In this document: one piece after another, positions 41,261 to 49,599 of the stretch
Layout of the letters: the number at the start of each line of letters is the position of its first letter
Position numbering within the stretch: position 1 is the first letter of the stretch
Assembly: GCF_024519455.1 (NCBI RefSeq)
Contig: NZ_JALJRY010000038.1
Coordinates: 40,273-104,272 of the forward strand
From: Streptomyces sp. STR69
GTDB taxonomy: Bacteria; Actinomycetota; Actinomycetes; Streptomycetales; Streptomycetaceae
Reading direction: 5' to 3'
Length of the DNA stretch: 64,000 bases
The notes under the pieces: model-generated
The model's input: only the letters and a program-made list of their open reading frames with translations
Databases searched by the model: none
Told to the model about the DNA's origin: nothing
Position numbers and translations under genes: made by a program

Positions 41261-43363
41261 GTGGCCTATGAGTACAGCGGGGATCATCTCGACTTTCGGG
41301 CAGGGGACTTCAAGGGGCCCGTCATCGCGAAGGTCAGCGTCCACCAGCATGCTGCGGCGCCCACGGCCCTGGACGCCCTGCCGGCCAGGACCGCTGGGTT
41401 CATCGGTCGGGGAAGTGAACTGAGCCGACTGCTCCATGCGCTGGACCCCGCGATTGCCGAAGGGCCGCATGCCGTTCTGGTCGCCGCGGTGTCGGGGCTC
41501 GGCGGTATCGGCAAGACCGCACTCGCCGTGGAGGCGGCACACGCTGCCCGCGACAAAGGCTGGTTCCCCGGCGGGGTGCTCTTCGTCAACCTGCAGGGGT
41601 ATGCCGACGATCGTGTTACCGCTGACCAGGCGCTGGAGGCATTGCTCCGGGCGCTGGGTACCAAGCCGGACCACATCCCGGCGACGGCGGACCAACGTGC
41701 CGGTCTGTACCGGTCAATACTCACTGAGCGAGGCCGGGAGCGGGGAGCGGTGCTGATCCTGGCAGACAACGCGGCCTTGGCCGAGCAGGTGCGCCCGTTG
41801 TTGCCGGGCGGTGGGGCGAGGCATCGTGTCCTGGTTACCTCGCGTGACCGATTGCCCCAACTAGGGGCCAGAATCGTGCCGTTGGGGCAGCTGACGCCGA
41901 GTGAGGCGTCCGGCCTCCTCGACCGTGTGCTGCGGATCGCGGACCCTGATGACTGTCGGATGGCCGATGAGACCTCAGCAGCCGCGAAAGTCGCCGCGTG
42001 TTGCGGATACCTGCCGCTCGCCCTGCAGATCGCGGGGGCGCTGCTGGTGCTGGATCGGAGTCAACCTGTTGCCGAACTCGCCGCTGAACTGGGCGAGTTC
42101 CGCGATCGGCTCGACCGCCTTGACGACGGTGAGCGTAGTGTCCGGGCGGCGTTCGAGCTGTCGTATCGGCTGTTGGCGCCGGACGAGGCTAGGCTGCTCC
42201 GGTTGCTCGCCCTCGCTCCGGGACCCGAGGCAAGCGCTGAGGTGGTCACGGCTCTGATCGGGGCCAAGGAGTTGCCGACTCGCGCTCTGAACGTACTGGC
42301 CCGCGCACACCTCGTCGAGCGGGGAAGCGGGCGGGAGCGGTGGCGGATGCACGATCTGGTGCGGGCGTTCGGCCTGGTAGCGGATGCGGATCTGCCGGAC
42401 GAGCGGGAAGCGGCTCGGGATCGGGTGTTGGATATCTACTGGCGGCGGGCGCATGCCGCCGATGCGCGTTTGAGATGGTTGCGGGGGATGCCCGAACCAC
42501 CGTGGTTTGGCGAGTCGGCCCAGGCGTTGGCGTGGTTCGACGCGGAGCGACTGGGTCTGATCACCGTAGTCGGCTGGGCTGAGGAGAAGCGATACGAGAG
42601 CCGGGCCGTGTTGCTGGCGGCATGCTTGGTGCTTTACCTGGAGCGGCAGCGGCATTTCGACGACTGGATCACCGTGAGCAGTGCTGCCCGCAATGCTGCT
42701 CGTCGCCTTGGCGATCCTGACCGTGAGGCGGGTGCGTCGAACAACCTCGGGAACGCCTTGCGAAAGGTTGGCAGGGTGGCCGAAGCCATTGACGCCCATA
42801 CACACGCGCGCGATTTCTTCCGGGCTGTCGGGGAGCACCGCAGCGAGGCCGTGTCGTGGAACAACCTCGGCCTGGATCTGCTGGCGGCGGGTCGGGAGGA
42901 CGAGGCGATCGAGGCTCTCACCCGTGCTCGCGATCTTCTCCAGGTCGTTGGGGACGCCCACTTGGAGGCCGTTGCATGGGACTGTCTCGGAGTTGCCTTG
43001 TCGCAGACGGGGCGGGTCGCGGACTCGATCGAAGTGACCGCCCGTGCCCGCGACCTGTTTCGGATCGTAGGGGACTTTCGCCGTGAAGCAGGCGCTGAGA
43101 ACAATCTCGGAGCCGCCCTGATCGATGCCGGCCGGACGGAGGAGGCGATCGAGAGCTTTGAATCGGCGCGGGAGATCTTCCGGGAACTGGGTGACTGGTA
43201 CTGGACCGGGCAGGTTTTGTACAACCTTGCGCTCTGCCACGAAGCGCACCGGCACTCGGCTGAGGCCGTCGCCTGCTGGGTCCAAGCTTCCGAGGCCTAC
43301 ACCCGAGCAGGTGCCGTGAAGGAAGCAGCCGAGGCGCTTGCCCTGGCCGAGGAGCAAGAATGA
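41261..43363 (+). CDS. NB-ARC-TPR STAND protein (bacterial NLR-like), copy 1
   Basis: 700 residues. An N-terminal peptide GDHLDFRAGDFKGPVIAK (7-24) and linker lead to an NB-ARC ATPase. This has Walker A GLGGIGKTAL (79-88), Walker B VLILADN (164-170), sensor VLVTSRDR (190-197), GYLPLAL (249-255) and MHDLVRAF (363-370). Five TPRs with exact 40-residue spacing begin at 494, 534, 574, 614 and 654. STAND proteins stay monomeric until the repeat sensor is triggered, then oligomerise and activate an effector. No effector domain is fused here, so it probably signals through a partner, possibly by the N-terminal peptide. Codon third positions are visibly less GC-biased than in neighbours, suggesting transfer. 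Confidence 0.88.
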   Translation: MAYEYSGDHLDFRAGDFKGPVIAKVSVHQHAAAPTALDALPARTAGFIGRGSELSRLLHALDPAIAEGPHAVLVAAVSGLGGIGKTALAVEAAHAARDKGWFPGGVLFVNLQGYADDRVTADQALEALLRALGTKPDHIPATADQRAGLYRSILTERGRERGAVLILADNAALAEQVRPLLPGGGARHRVLVTSRDRLPQLGARIVPLGQLTPSEASGLLDRVLRIADPDDCRMADETSAAAKVAACCGYLPLALQIAGALLVLDRSQPVAELAAELGEFRDRLDRLDDGERSVRAAFELSYRLLAPDEARLLRLLALAPGPEASAEVVTALIGAKELPTRALNVLARAHLVERGSGRERWRMHDLVRAFGLVADADLPDEREAARDRVLDIYWRRAHAADARLRWLRGMPEPPWFGESAQALAWFDAERLGLITVVGWAEEKRYESRAVLLAACLVLYLERQRHFDDWITVSSAARNAARRLGDPDREAGASNNLGNALRKVGRVAEAIDAHTHARDFFRAVGEHRSEAVSWNNLGLDLLAAGREDEAIEALTRARDLLQVVGDAHLEAVAWDCLGVALSQTGRVADSIEVTARARDLFRIVGDFRREAGAENNLGAALIDAGRTEEAIESFESAREIFRELGDWYWTGQVLYNLALCHEAHRHSAEAVACWVQASEAYTRAGAVKEAAEALALAEEQE

Positions 43364-43379
43364 CTCCGGTTCGACCGGC

Positions 43380-44219
43380 CTACCCCTTGACTGCCCCGCC
43401 CAGCGCAAACCCCCCACCCAACCGCCGAGCCACCAGCACATACAACAAAATCACCGGCGTCGAATAAACAACAGAAAACGCCGCCAGCTGCCCGTACGCC
43501 ACCATCCCCCGATTCCCGAAGAACTCGTTGATGCTCACGCTCGCCGGCATCTGGTCCGGCGTGAGCAGCAGCATGAACGGGACGAAGAAGTTCCCCCACA
43601 TCATCACGAACGAGAAGACGGTCACCACCGCGACGCCCGGCCCCATCAGCGGAAGAACGATCCGTACGAGCGACTGAAACGACGACGCGCCGTCCGCCCA
43701 CGCCGCCTCCTCCAGTTCCTTAGGTACGCCGTCCATGAAGTTCTTCATCAGCCAGATGGCGAAGGGGAGTTGGGAGGCGGCGAAGAAGAAGATCGTGCCC
43801 TGCATGGTGTCGATGAGATTCACCTGCACGAACAACGCGTACACCGGCACCATGATCGCGGTGATCGGAAGGCTCGTCGCGAAGAGGATCGTCAGGAGGA
43901 ATGGGCGATTGAGCCGTGACCTGAAGCGGGACAGCGGGTATGCCGCCAGCGCCGAGCACACCACCGTCAGCAGCGTTCCGAATCCGCACAGGATCAGGCT
44001 GTTGAGGAGGGGGGTGAAGGTGATGTCCGAGTTCAGGATCGCGTGGAAGTTGTCCAGGGTCAGGCCGTCGGGGGCCTTCACCTTGAGGTCCGCGTGGGCG
44101 TCGAGGGACGACAGGACCACCCAGAGCAGCGGCAGCGCGAACGTCGCCGCGACCACCAGCAGCCCCGCGTCCGCAGCCAGGCGTCGGCTTGTGCGGCGGG
44201 AGGAGAAGGTGAGTGCCAT
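43380..44219 (-). CDS. Carbohydrate ABC transporter permease (MalG-like)
   Basis: 279-residue inner-membrane permease with six helices. The EAA loop reads MDGVPKELEEAAWADGASSF (about residues 165-185), the coupling site for the ATPase, which in Streptomyces is usually the shared MsiK encoded elsewhere. It is the third gene of the leftward importer operon, 3 bases after the preceding stop. It is convergent with the NB-ARC-TPR copy 1 gene, 16 bases apart. Belongs to the CUT1 (oligosaccharide) family. Confidence 0.92.
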   Translation of the reverse strand: MALTFSSRRTSRRLAADAGLLVVAATFALPLLWVVLSSLDAHADLKVKAPDGLTLDNFHAILNSDITFTPLLNSLILCGFGTLLTVVCSALAAYPLSRFRSRLNRPFLLTILFATSLPITAIMVPVYALFVQVNLIDTMQGTIFFFAASQLPFAIWLMKNFMDGVPKELEEAAWADGASSFQSLVRIVLPLMGPGVAVVTVFSFVMMWGNFFVPFMLLLTPDQMPASVSINEFFGNRGMVAYGQLAAFSVVYSTPVILLYVLVARRLGGGFALGGAVKG

Positions 44220-44222
44220 GGG

Positions 44223-45194
44223 TCAGACCTCCGTTCGCAGCAGGCGCATGTAGATCACCGAGAAGAGCGAGCCGACCAGGAGCAGGAGCAGCGCGACCGC
44301 CGTGGCGTAGCCGATCATGCTGTTCTGGAAAGCCTGTTCGTACATGTAGAGGGGGAGGGTCTGGCTCTTGTTTCCCGGGCCGCCTCTCGTCATCACCCAG
44401 ATCAGGCCGAAGACGGAGAGGGTCTGGAGGGTGTTGAGCATGAGGTTCGTGCCGATCGAGCGGCGGATCATCGGCAGCGTGATGTGCCACATACGGCGCC
44501 AGCCGCCCGCGCCGTCGACCTCCGCCGCCTCCGTGATCTCCTTGGGGATCTCGTTCAGCGCCGCTGAGTAGACCAGCATCGAGAACGCCGTTCCCCGCCA
44601 TACGTTCGCGAAGGACACCGCCAGGATCGGGAGCGTGAACAGCCAGTTCTGGGACGGGAGATGGAGCCAGTCCAGGATGGCGTTCAGGGTGCCCTCGCGG
44701 CGGAAGAAGGCGTAGAGGAGGAAGCCCGCGACCACTTCCGGGAGGACCCAGGCCGTGATCACGATCGCGCCCGTGAGTGTGCGGATCGGTTTTGACGCGC
44801 GTTGCATGAGGGTCGCGAGCGCCAGGCCGAGGGTGTTCTGGCCGATCAGGGACGACAACACCGTGAACACCAGGGTCAGCCAGACCGCGTTCAGGAATTC
44901 CGAGTCCTTGAAGGCCGTACGGAAATTCGCGAAGCCCACGAAGGACGAGTGGGCCTGGCCGGTGAGTTGGAGGTCGGTGAAGGCGATGTAGGCGCAGTAG
45001 CCGATCGGGACGGCCAGGAAGAGGAGCAGGAGGACCAGGGCGGGGGAGAGGGGGAGGAGGTGGGTGAGGATGCGGCGGAGGGTGCGGTGGTCGTTGCGGG
45101 GGTTTGGCGGCTGGTGCGCGGGCTGTCGGGGGGCCGGGCCCGGGGCGGACTTCGTCCCGTCCGGGCCCGCCGCTTGCCGGGGTGCGGTGGTCAC
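44223..45194 (-). CDS. Carbohydrate ABC transporter permease (MalF-like)
   Basis: 323 residues. A Pro/Arg-rich cytosolic N-terminus of about 45 residues precedes six membrane helices. The EAA loop is SAALNEIPKEITEAAEVDGA (about residues 220-240). It pairs with the neighbouring permease to form the membrane channel of a CUT1 sugar importer. The GTG start overlaps the stop of the solute-binding lipoprotein gene by four bases (GTGA), so expression is coupled. Confidence 0.92.
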   Translation of the reverse strand: MTTAPRQAAGPDGTKSAPGPAPRQPAHQPPNPRNDHRTLRRILTHLLPLSPALVLLLLFLAVPIGYCAYIAFTDLQLTGQAHSSFVGFANFRTAFKDSEFLNAVWLTLVFTVLSSLIGQNTLGLALATLMQRASKPIRTLTGAIVITAWVLPEVVAGFLLYAFFRREGTLNAILDWLHLPSQNWLFTLPILAVSFANVWRGTAFSMLVYSAALNEIPKEITEAAEVDGAGGWRRMWHITLPMIRRSIGTNLMLNTLQTLSVFGLIWVMTRGGPGNKSQTLPLYMYEQAFQNSMIGYATAVALLLLLVGSLFSVIYMRLLRTEV

Positions 45195-46561
45195 TTCTGG
45201 GTGACCTGGTTGTCCGTGGCCGACTTGAGCTCGTCGTCGTACGAACTCGCTGCCTTGTCCACCGACATGTCACCCGTCGTCACGCCCTCCATCGCCTCCT
45301 GGATGGCGGTGGAGACCTTCGGGTACGCCGGGTAGGCGGGCCGGTAGTGCGTGCTCGCCACTAGGTCGGTGAAGAACTTGATGCCGGGCTGGGCGTTGGC
45401 GTAGGCGGGGTCGGCGGCGACGTCCTTCCGGACGGAGATACCGGAGTTGGCGATGTACCACTTCTCCGCGTTCGCCTTCGTCTGCATCGTCTTGATGAAG
45501 TCGAAGGCCAGGTCCGGGTTGCCCGCCTTGGAGGGGATCGCCCAGGTCCAGCCGCCGGACATGCTCACCTTGCCGGGGGCCTGGCCGTTCTGCGTGGGCA
45601 TGTACGCAAGGCCCAACTCCTGTGACCACTGCGGCCATTCATGACCGCTGCCCTTCAACCACGCCTGCGGCAGCCAGGATCCGTCGAGAGCGATGCCGAG
45701 TTTGCCCTTGGGGAGCAGTTCACCGGCCACGTAGGTCTGGATGTTGGGGTCGAGAGCGTCGGACACGTCCGGGCCGAGCTTCTCCTTGTAGACCGTGTGC
45801 ACGAAGGAGAGGGCGTCCTTGAAACCCTGGCTGCCGGCGATCCACTTCTTCGACGAGGTGTCGTAAAGGGGGTCTGTGGTGCCGTCGTTGGTGCCGTAGA
45901 GCAGCATCTCGAAGCCCTGCATGGTGGCGGCCTCGCCGGCCGGTTTGCCGGTGTAGACGTTGAGGGGGGTGACGTTCGGGACCTTCTGCTTGATGGTGCG
46001 GGCCGCGGCGAGGACGTCGTCCCACGTCTTGGGCTGCCAATTCGCGGGCAGGCCCGCCTTCTTGAAGATCCCCTTGTCGAACCAGAGGCCTCGGGTGTCC
46101 GTCCCGTCCGGGACGCCGTACGTCTTTCCGTCCTCGGCCTTGGCGGCGGACTTCGCCGTGTCGACGAACTGGTTCCAGTCCGGCCACTTGGAGAGGTAGG
46201 GGTCGAGGGGCTTGAGGTAGCCGGAGGTGATGTCGCTGTTGATGAGGAACGTGTCCTCGTAGACCAGGTCCGGGGCGGTCTTGGGGGAGCGAAGCATCTG
46301 CTGGAGCTTGGTGTAGTACTCCGAGTCCGGGGCCTTGATCGGGACAAGCTCGACCTTCTTGCCGGGGTACTGCTTCTCGAACTGCTTCTTCATGTCGGCG
46401 AGGTAGGTGTCCATCACCTTGATGGAGTTGTCCGTCGACTGCTTGAAGGAGATCTTCACGGTGTCCGGGCTGCTGCCGGAACCGCTGCCGCAGGCGGTGA
46501 GGGTGGTTGCGGCGAGGGCTAGGGCTGAGATGGCTGCGAGGGCGACGGCGGTGGGGCGCAC
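45191..46561 (-). CDS. Sugar-binding lipoprotein of ABC importer
   Basis: 456 residues. A signal peptide ends in lipobox LTAC with Cys24, followed by a Gly/Ser linker and a family 1 extracellular solute-binding fold (VKISFKQSTDNSIKVMDTY onwards). The GTG at 46561 was chosen because AGGAGG lies 8 bases upstream; GTG at 46567 is too close to it. It is first in the operon with two permeases and no ATPase. The promoter at 46622-46650 carries a DasR-like site, so an aminosugar, chito-oligosaccharide or other DasR-linked sugar is a reasonable substrate guess, not shown by the protein itself. Confidence 0.92.
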   Translation of the reverse strand: MRPTAVALAAISALALAATTLTACGSGSGSSPDTVKISFKQSTDNSIKVMDTYLADMKKQFEKQYPGKKVELVPIKAPDSEYYTKLQQMLRSPKTAPDLVYEDTFLINSDITSGYLKPLDPYLSKWPDWNQFVDTAKSAAKAEDGKTYGVPDGTDTRGLWFDKGIFKKAGLPANWQPKTWDDVLAAARTIKQKVPNVTPLNVYTGKPAGEAATMQGFEMLLYGTNDGTTDPLYDTSSKKWIAGSQGFKDALSFVHTVYKEKLGPDVSDALDPNIQTYVAGELLPKGKLGIALDGSWLPQAWLKGSGHEWPQWSQELGLAYMPTQNGQAPGKVSMSGGWTWAIPSKAGNPDLAFDFIKTMQTKANAEKWYIANSGISVRKDVAADPAYANAQPGIKFFTDLVASTHYRPAYPAYPKVSTAIQEAMEGVTTGDMSVDKAASSYDDELKSATDNQVTQK

Positions 46562-46621
46562 GGGCACGACCTCCTGCGGGCTCACTTCTTTGTGGCCTGG
46601 GCCTGGGTGGTTGCCCGGTGA

Positions 46622-46650
46622 AGGTAAGTGGAGTGGTCTAGTCAGGTCAA
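46622..46650 (-). promoter_or_regulatory. Candidate promoter of the sugar ABC operon
   Basis: On the minus strand TTGACC (46650-46645) and TTACCT (46627-46622) are 17 bases apart, close to a sigma-70-like -35/-10 pair, about 60 bases upstream of the lipoprotein start. It overlaps the stop codon of NB-ARC-TPR copy 2. Confidence 0.5.
46632..46647. promoter_or_regulatory. DasR-like operator (dre) in the spacer of the sugar ABC promoter
   Basis: The minus strand reads ACCTGACTAGACCACT, matching 13 of 16 positions of the DasR consensus ACTGGTCTAGACCACT as I remember it. It lies between the candidate -35 and -10 elements, where a GntR-type repressor would block transcription. Confidence 0.5.
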
Positions 46651-48945
46651 TGAGTCTGCGGCGGATTGGGCAGCTGCGGCTTCTGCGGGGGCGTTGGCTC
46701 GGGTGAAGGCGGCGGCGGATCTGAGGTAGGCGGTGCGGGCCCTGGCGGGGCGGTGGGCGGCCTGGTGGGCGCGGGCCAGACTGAACAGAGTTTGCCCCTC
46801 GCCGTATGGATTCTCGAATTCCCTGCGGATCCGAAGGGACCTGCCGTAAGCCGCGATCGCCGCATCGATGTTGTTGGCCTCCTGTAATGCGATGCCGAGG
46901 TTGTGCCATGCCCAGCCCTCACGGCTGCGGTCTCGGACATTCCGGTACAAGTCGCGGGCGCGGCGGTGAGCGTCGATCGCCTCTTCTGTCCGGCCCGATT
47001 CCCGGAGGGCGACACCGAGGTTGTTCCAAGCCATGGCCATGTCGTGGGGAAGCCTCAGAGCCTGGAACAGGTCAAGTGCGCGGGTGTGGGCCTCGATTGC
47101 TTCGCTTGCCCAGCCCGCCTGCCGTAGGGCGACGCCGAGGTTGTTCGATGACGTGCCTTCGTTGTGGCCGTCTCCGACGGCCTGGAACAGGTCGACTGCG
47201 CGGGTGTGGGCCTCGATTGCCTCTCTTGCCCGGCCTGTCTCTCGTAGAGCGACACCGAGGCTGTCCGATGCGATTGCCTCGCCCGAACGGTGCCCATAGT
47301 GGCGAGTCGCTTCCCTTACAGGGCTCATGACAGCGATCAAGTCGTCGTAGTACCGCCGCCAGTCCAGATACACCGCCAGGCACTGGGACAGCCACACCGC
47401 ATGGGACACGAACCGCTCCTCCCGCGCCCATCCCACCGCTTCGACCAGACCCGTGCGCTCCTCGTCCAGCCACGCCAATGCCTGCCCGCGGTCCGTGAAG
47501 GGTGCGGGCTCGGGCAAGCCGGGCAGCCACCGCAACCGGTCATCAGCCGCATCCGCCCACCGGTAGTAGAACTTCAGCACCCGCTCCCGCGCCGCCTCCC
47601 CCTCCTCCCGCAACCCGGCATCCCCCGCCACCACCCCCACCCCGAACGCCCGCACAAGGTCATGCACCCGCCACCGCACCCCGTCCACGCGCACCACCGG
47701 CGAAACAAGATGGGTCGCCGCCAACCCCTCCAACAGGCAAACGGCAGCCTCCTGTTCAAGGTCGGCCAGCGCAGCAACCGCCTCCACCCCGCTGTCCGGC
47801 CCCGGAGCCAGACACAACAACCGCAACAACCGCCGCTGCTCGGACGGCAGTCGGCGATACGACGTCTCCAGCACAGGCCGCAGCACCAGCGACCGCCCGT
47901 ACAGATCCGCCCCAGGGCTGCCGCCATCGAGAACGACCGTCGGGTCCCCGGCCTCCCGGATCTCGGTCACCAGAGACGCGATGTCACGATGCCTACGCCT
48001 GCGGAGCATCCCCGCCGCGATCTGAAGCGCCAGCGGCAAGTGGCCGCACAGGTCCGCCAGTTCACGCAATGCATCCGGCTCCCGCGCCGCCCGTTCGTCC
48101 CGCTCATCGGTGTCCCGCAGCGCCCGAGTCACCAGCGCCACCGAGTCGTCCGGATCAAGCGTCTCCAAGTCGATGAGCCGCACCGGAAGGGCGTCCGGGC
48201 GGTCCCGCGACGTGATGAGCACCCGGTGATGATCCGTGCCCGGCAGCAACGGCACGTACTGCGAAGGGTCCGACGCGTTGTCAAGGATCAGCAGCATCCG
48301 TTCCCGCCGCCCGGCCAACAGCCCTCGGTACACGTCGTACTGTCGCTCCGCCGTCGGCGGCAGATCCCGGCCCCGTACACCCAGCGCGTCGAGCAGAGCC
48401 AGCACTGCCTGGTCGGCCGTGGCGGGGTCGTCGTCGTAGCCACGCAGATCCACGAAGAGCGTCCCGCCGGGGAACTGGGCCCGCGCCCGGTGCGCCGCCT
48501 CCACCGCCAACGCGGTCTTGCCGATGCCGCCCATTCCCGTGACGGCGAAGATGAGCAGCGGGAGGCTGACGGTGTCGTCGGTGCCGGGGGCCAAGTGAGG
48601 GAGCAGCCGGTCGAGTTCGGCTGTACGGCCGGTGAAGCCCAGCGGCCGTGGCGGCAGGGTCGCACTCGCGCGCGGAACCGGCCCGTGCGTGGGGCCCCTA
48701 CCCTCGCCCGTCGACCCTCTTTCCGACGACGGGCCCGTGAAAGGTGCCGCCCCGGAAATCGATGTGGTCTCCGCCGTATGTCGCTCCGTCGCCCCCTCTG
48801 CCGCCGGCCCGATGGGGCTCCTCCTCGGCGTCGGCGGAACCCCCGCGCGGCCGGTGCTTGCGCAGCATCGCCACCGTAACCGAGGCCGCCTGCTCAGCCG
48901 CACGTTGTTGCGAACCGGATGCGTCGGCCGTGCGCTTGTTGTCAT
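46642..48945 (-). CDS. NB-ARC-TPR STAND protein (bacterial NLR-like), copy 2; start uncertain
   Basis: Open frame of 767 residues, of which about 685 (from 48699) show domain character. It has LGFTGRTAELDRLL, Walker A TGMGGIGKTAL, Walker B MLLILDN, VLITSRDR, GHLPLAL and VHDLVRAF. Five 40-residue TPR units then follow (DSLGVAL, NNLGVAL, NNLGVAL, HNLGIAL, FSLARAH). No ATG/GTG occurs between the nucleosidase stop (48698) and Walker A in this frame. The only ATG/GTG starts (48945, 48903) lie inside the upstream gene and would add a shadow peptide. Either a +1 shift fuses it to the nucleosidase, or an unusual start is used. It matches copy 1 along its length. Confidence 0.82.
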   Translation of the reverse strand: MTTSARPTHPVRNNVRLSRRPRLRWRCCASTGRAGVPPTPRRSPIGPAAEGATERHTAETTSISGAAPFTGPSSERGSTGEGRGPTHGPVPRASATLPPRPLGFTGRTAELDRLLPHLAPGTDDTVSLPLLIFAVTGMGGIGKTALAVEAAHRARAQFPGGTLFVDLRGYDDDPATADQAVLALLDALGVRGRDLPPTAERQYDVYRGLLAGRRERMLLILDNASDPSQYVPLLPGTDHHRVLITSRDRPDALPVRLIDLETLDPDDSVALVTRALRDTDERDERAAREPDALRELADLCGHLPLALQIAAGMLRRRRHRDIASLVTEIREAGDPTVVLDGGSPGADLYGRSLVLRPVLETSYRRLPSEQRRLLRLLCLAPGPDSGVEAVAALADLEQEAAVCLLEGLAATHLVSPVVRVDGVRWRVHDLVRAFGVGVVAGDAGLREEGEAARERVLKFYYRWADAADDRLRWLPGLPEPAPFTDRGQALAWLDEERTGLVEAVGWAREERFVSHAVWLSQCLAVYLDWRRYYDDLIAVMSPVREATRHYGHRSGEAIASDSLGVALRETGRAREAIEAHTRAVDLFQAVGDGHNEGTSSNNLGVALRQAGWASEAIEAHTRALDLFQALRLPHDMAMAWNNLGVALRESGRTEEAIDAHRRARDLYRNVRDRSREGWAWHNLGIALQEANNIDAAIAAYGRSLRIRREFENPYGEGQTLFSLARAHQAAHRPARARTAYLRSAAAFTRANAPAEAAAAQSAADSLT

Positions 48946-49573
48946 CGGCCCGGTCGCTGATGCCCCGGATGACCAGAGCGTCCAACTGGCCGTTCAGATG
49001 GGCGGCTTGGAGCGCTCCGGAGCCTTCCATCTCGATCGCGCCTGCGTCGTTGTAGTTGCTCAGGATGAAGCGAGCGATCTCGGACTCGGCGTCCGCCAGC
49101 ACCACGTCACCCGTGGCGATCGGCACGAAGTGCGCCCGTACGTCGGCCATGTCCCGTACGGCGGAACGGGCCGCCTGCTCCAACGCGTGCGAGCCCGGCA
49201 GGGCCTTCGGCCGGACGAGGAAGCCCTCCGGTGTCTGCTTCCCGCCGTGGATCTCGTACACCTGCGTGCCCACGACGACGTCGCCGATCGCGATGTCGTC
49301 CTTCAGGCTGCCGGCGATTCCGACGAACAACACGGCTTGTGGACGCAGCCAGTTGATGAGTTGGGTGGTGAGTGCGGCGGCCCTTTCGGCGCCCACGCCC
49401 AGCTCGCTGATGGCGACCTGCCATGCGGTGTCCGGGAGTTGACCTTGTTCGACGCGGGTTCCGTCGGGGTGGACCCGCTCCCGTCGCCGCTCGACGTACG
49501 CGCGGACGGCAGCGTATTCGAGAGGGAGTGCGGTCAGGACGAGGACGGTGGGCTGTGGCTCCGGCACACTCAT
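48698..49573 (-). CDS. MTA/SAH-nucleosidase-like (nucleoside phosphorylase fold) protein with peptide tail
   Basis: 291 residues. The PNP_UDP_1 fold starts TVLVLTALPLEYAAV and has ISELGVGAERAAALTTQL and VLFVGIAGSLKDDIAIGD. The substrate Glu lies in IEMEG (180-184) and the catalytic Asp207 in GISDRADDNK. The active site looks intact. In place of a family C-terminus it has a low-complexity linker (240-265) and the peptide GGDHIDFRGGTFHGPVVGK (267-285), seen also at the start of NB-ARC-TPR copy 1. It ends at TAG 48698, with the NB-ARC frame continuing in +1. In STAND systems such domains act as nucleoside- or nucleotide-cleaving effectors. Divergent from a membrane-protein gene by 26 bases. Confidence 0.87.
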   Translation of the reverse strand: MSVPEPQPTVLVLTALPLEYAAVRAYVERRRERVHPDGTRVEQGQLPDTAWQVAISELGVGAERAAALTTQLINWLRPQAVLFVGIAGSLKDDIAIGDVVVGTQVYEIHGGKQTPEGFLVRPKALPGSHALEQAARSAVRDMADVRAHFVPIATGDVVLADAESEIARFILSNYNDAGAIEMEGSGALQAAHLNGQLDALVIRGISDRADDNKRTADASGSQQRAAEQAASVTVAMLRKHRPRGGSADAEEEPHRAGGRGGDGATYGGDHIDFRGGTFHGPVVGKRVDGRG

Positions 49574-49599
49574 AAGGTACTGCGGGGGAAGGGAATCGA

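Noticed and set aside
48903..48945. ATG 48945 or GTG 48903 as true start of NB-ARC-TPR copy 2
   Set aside because: Both lie inside the nucleosidase coding frame, lack a ribosome site, and would add about 70-80 residues of shadow sequence; kept only as the formal open-frame limit.
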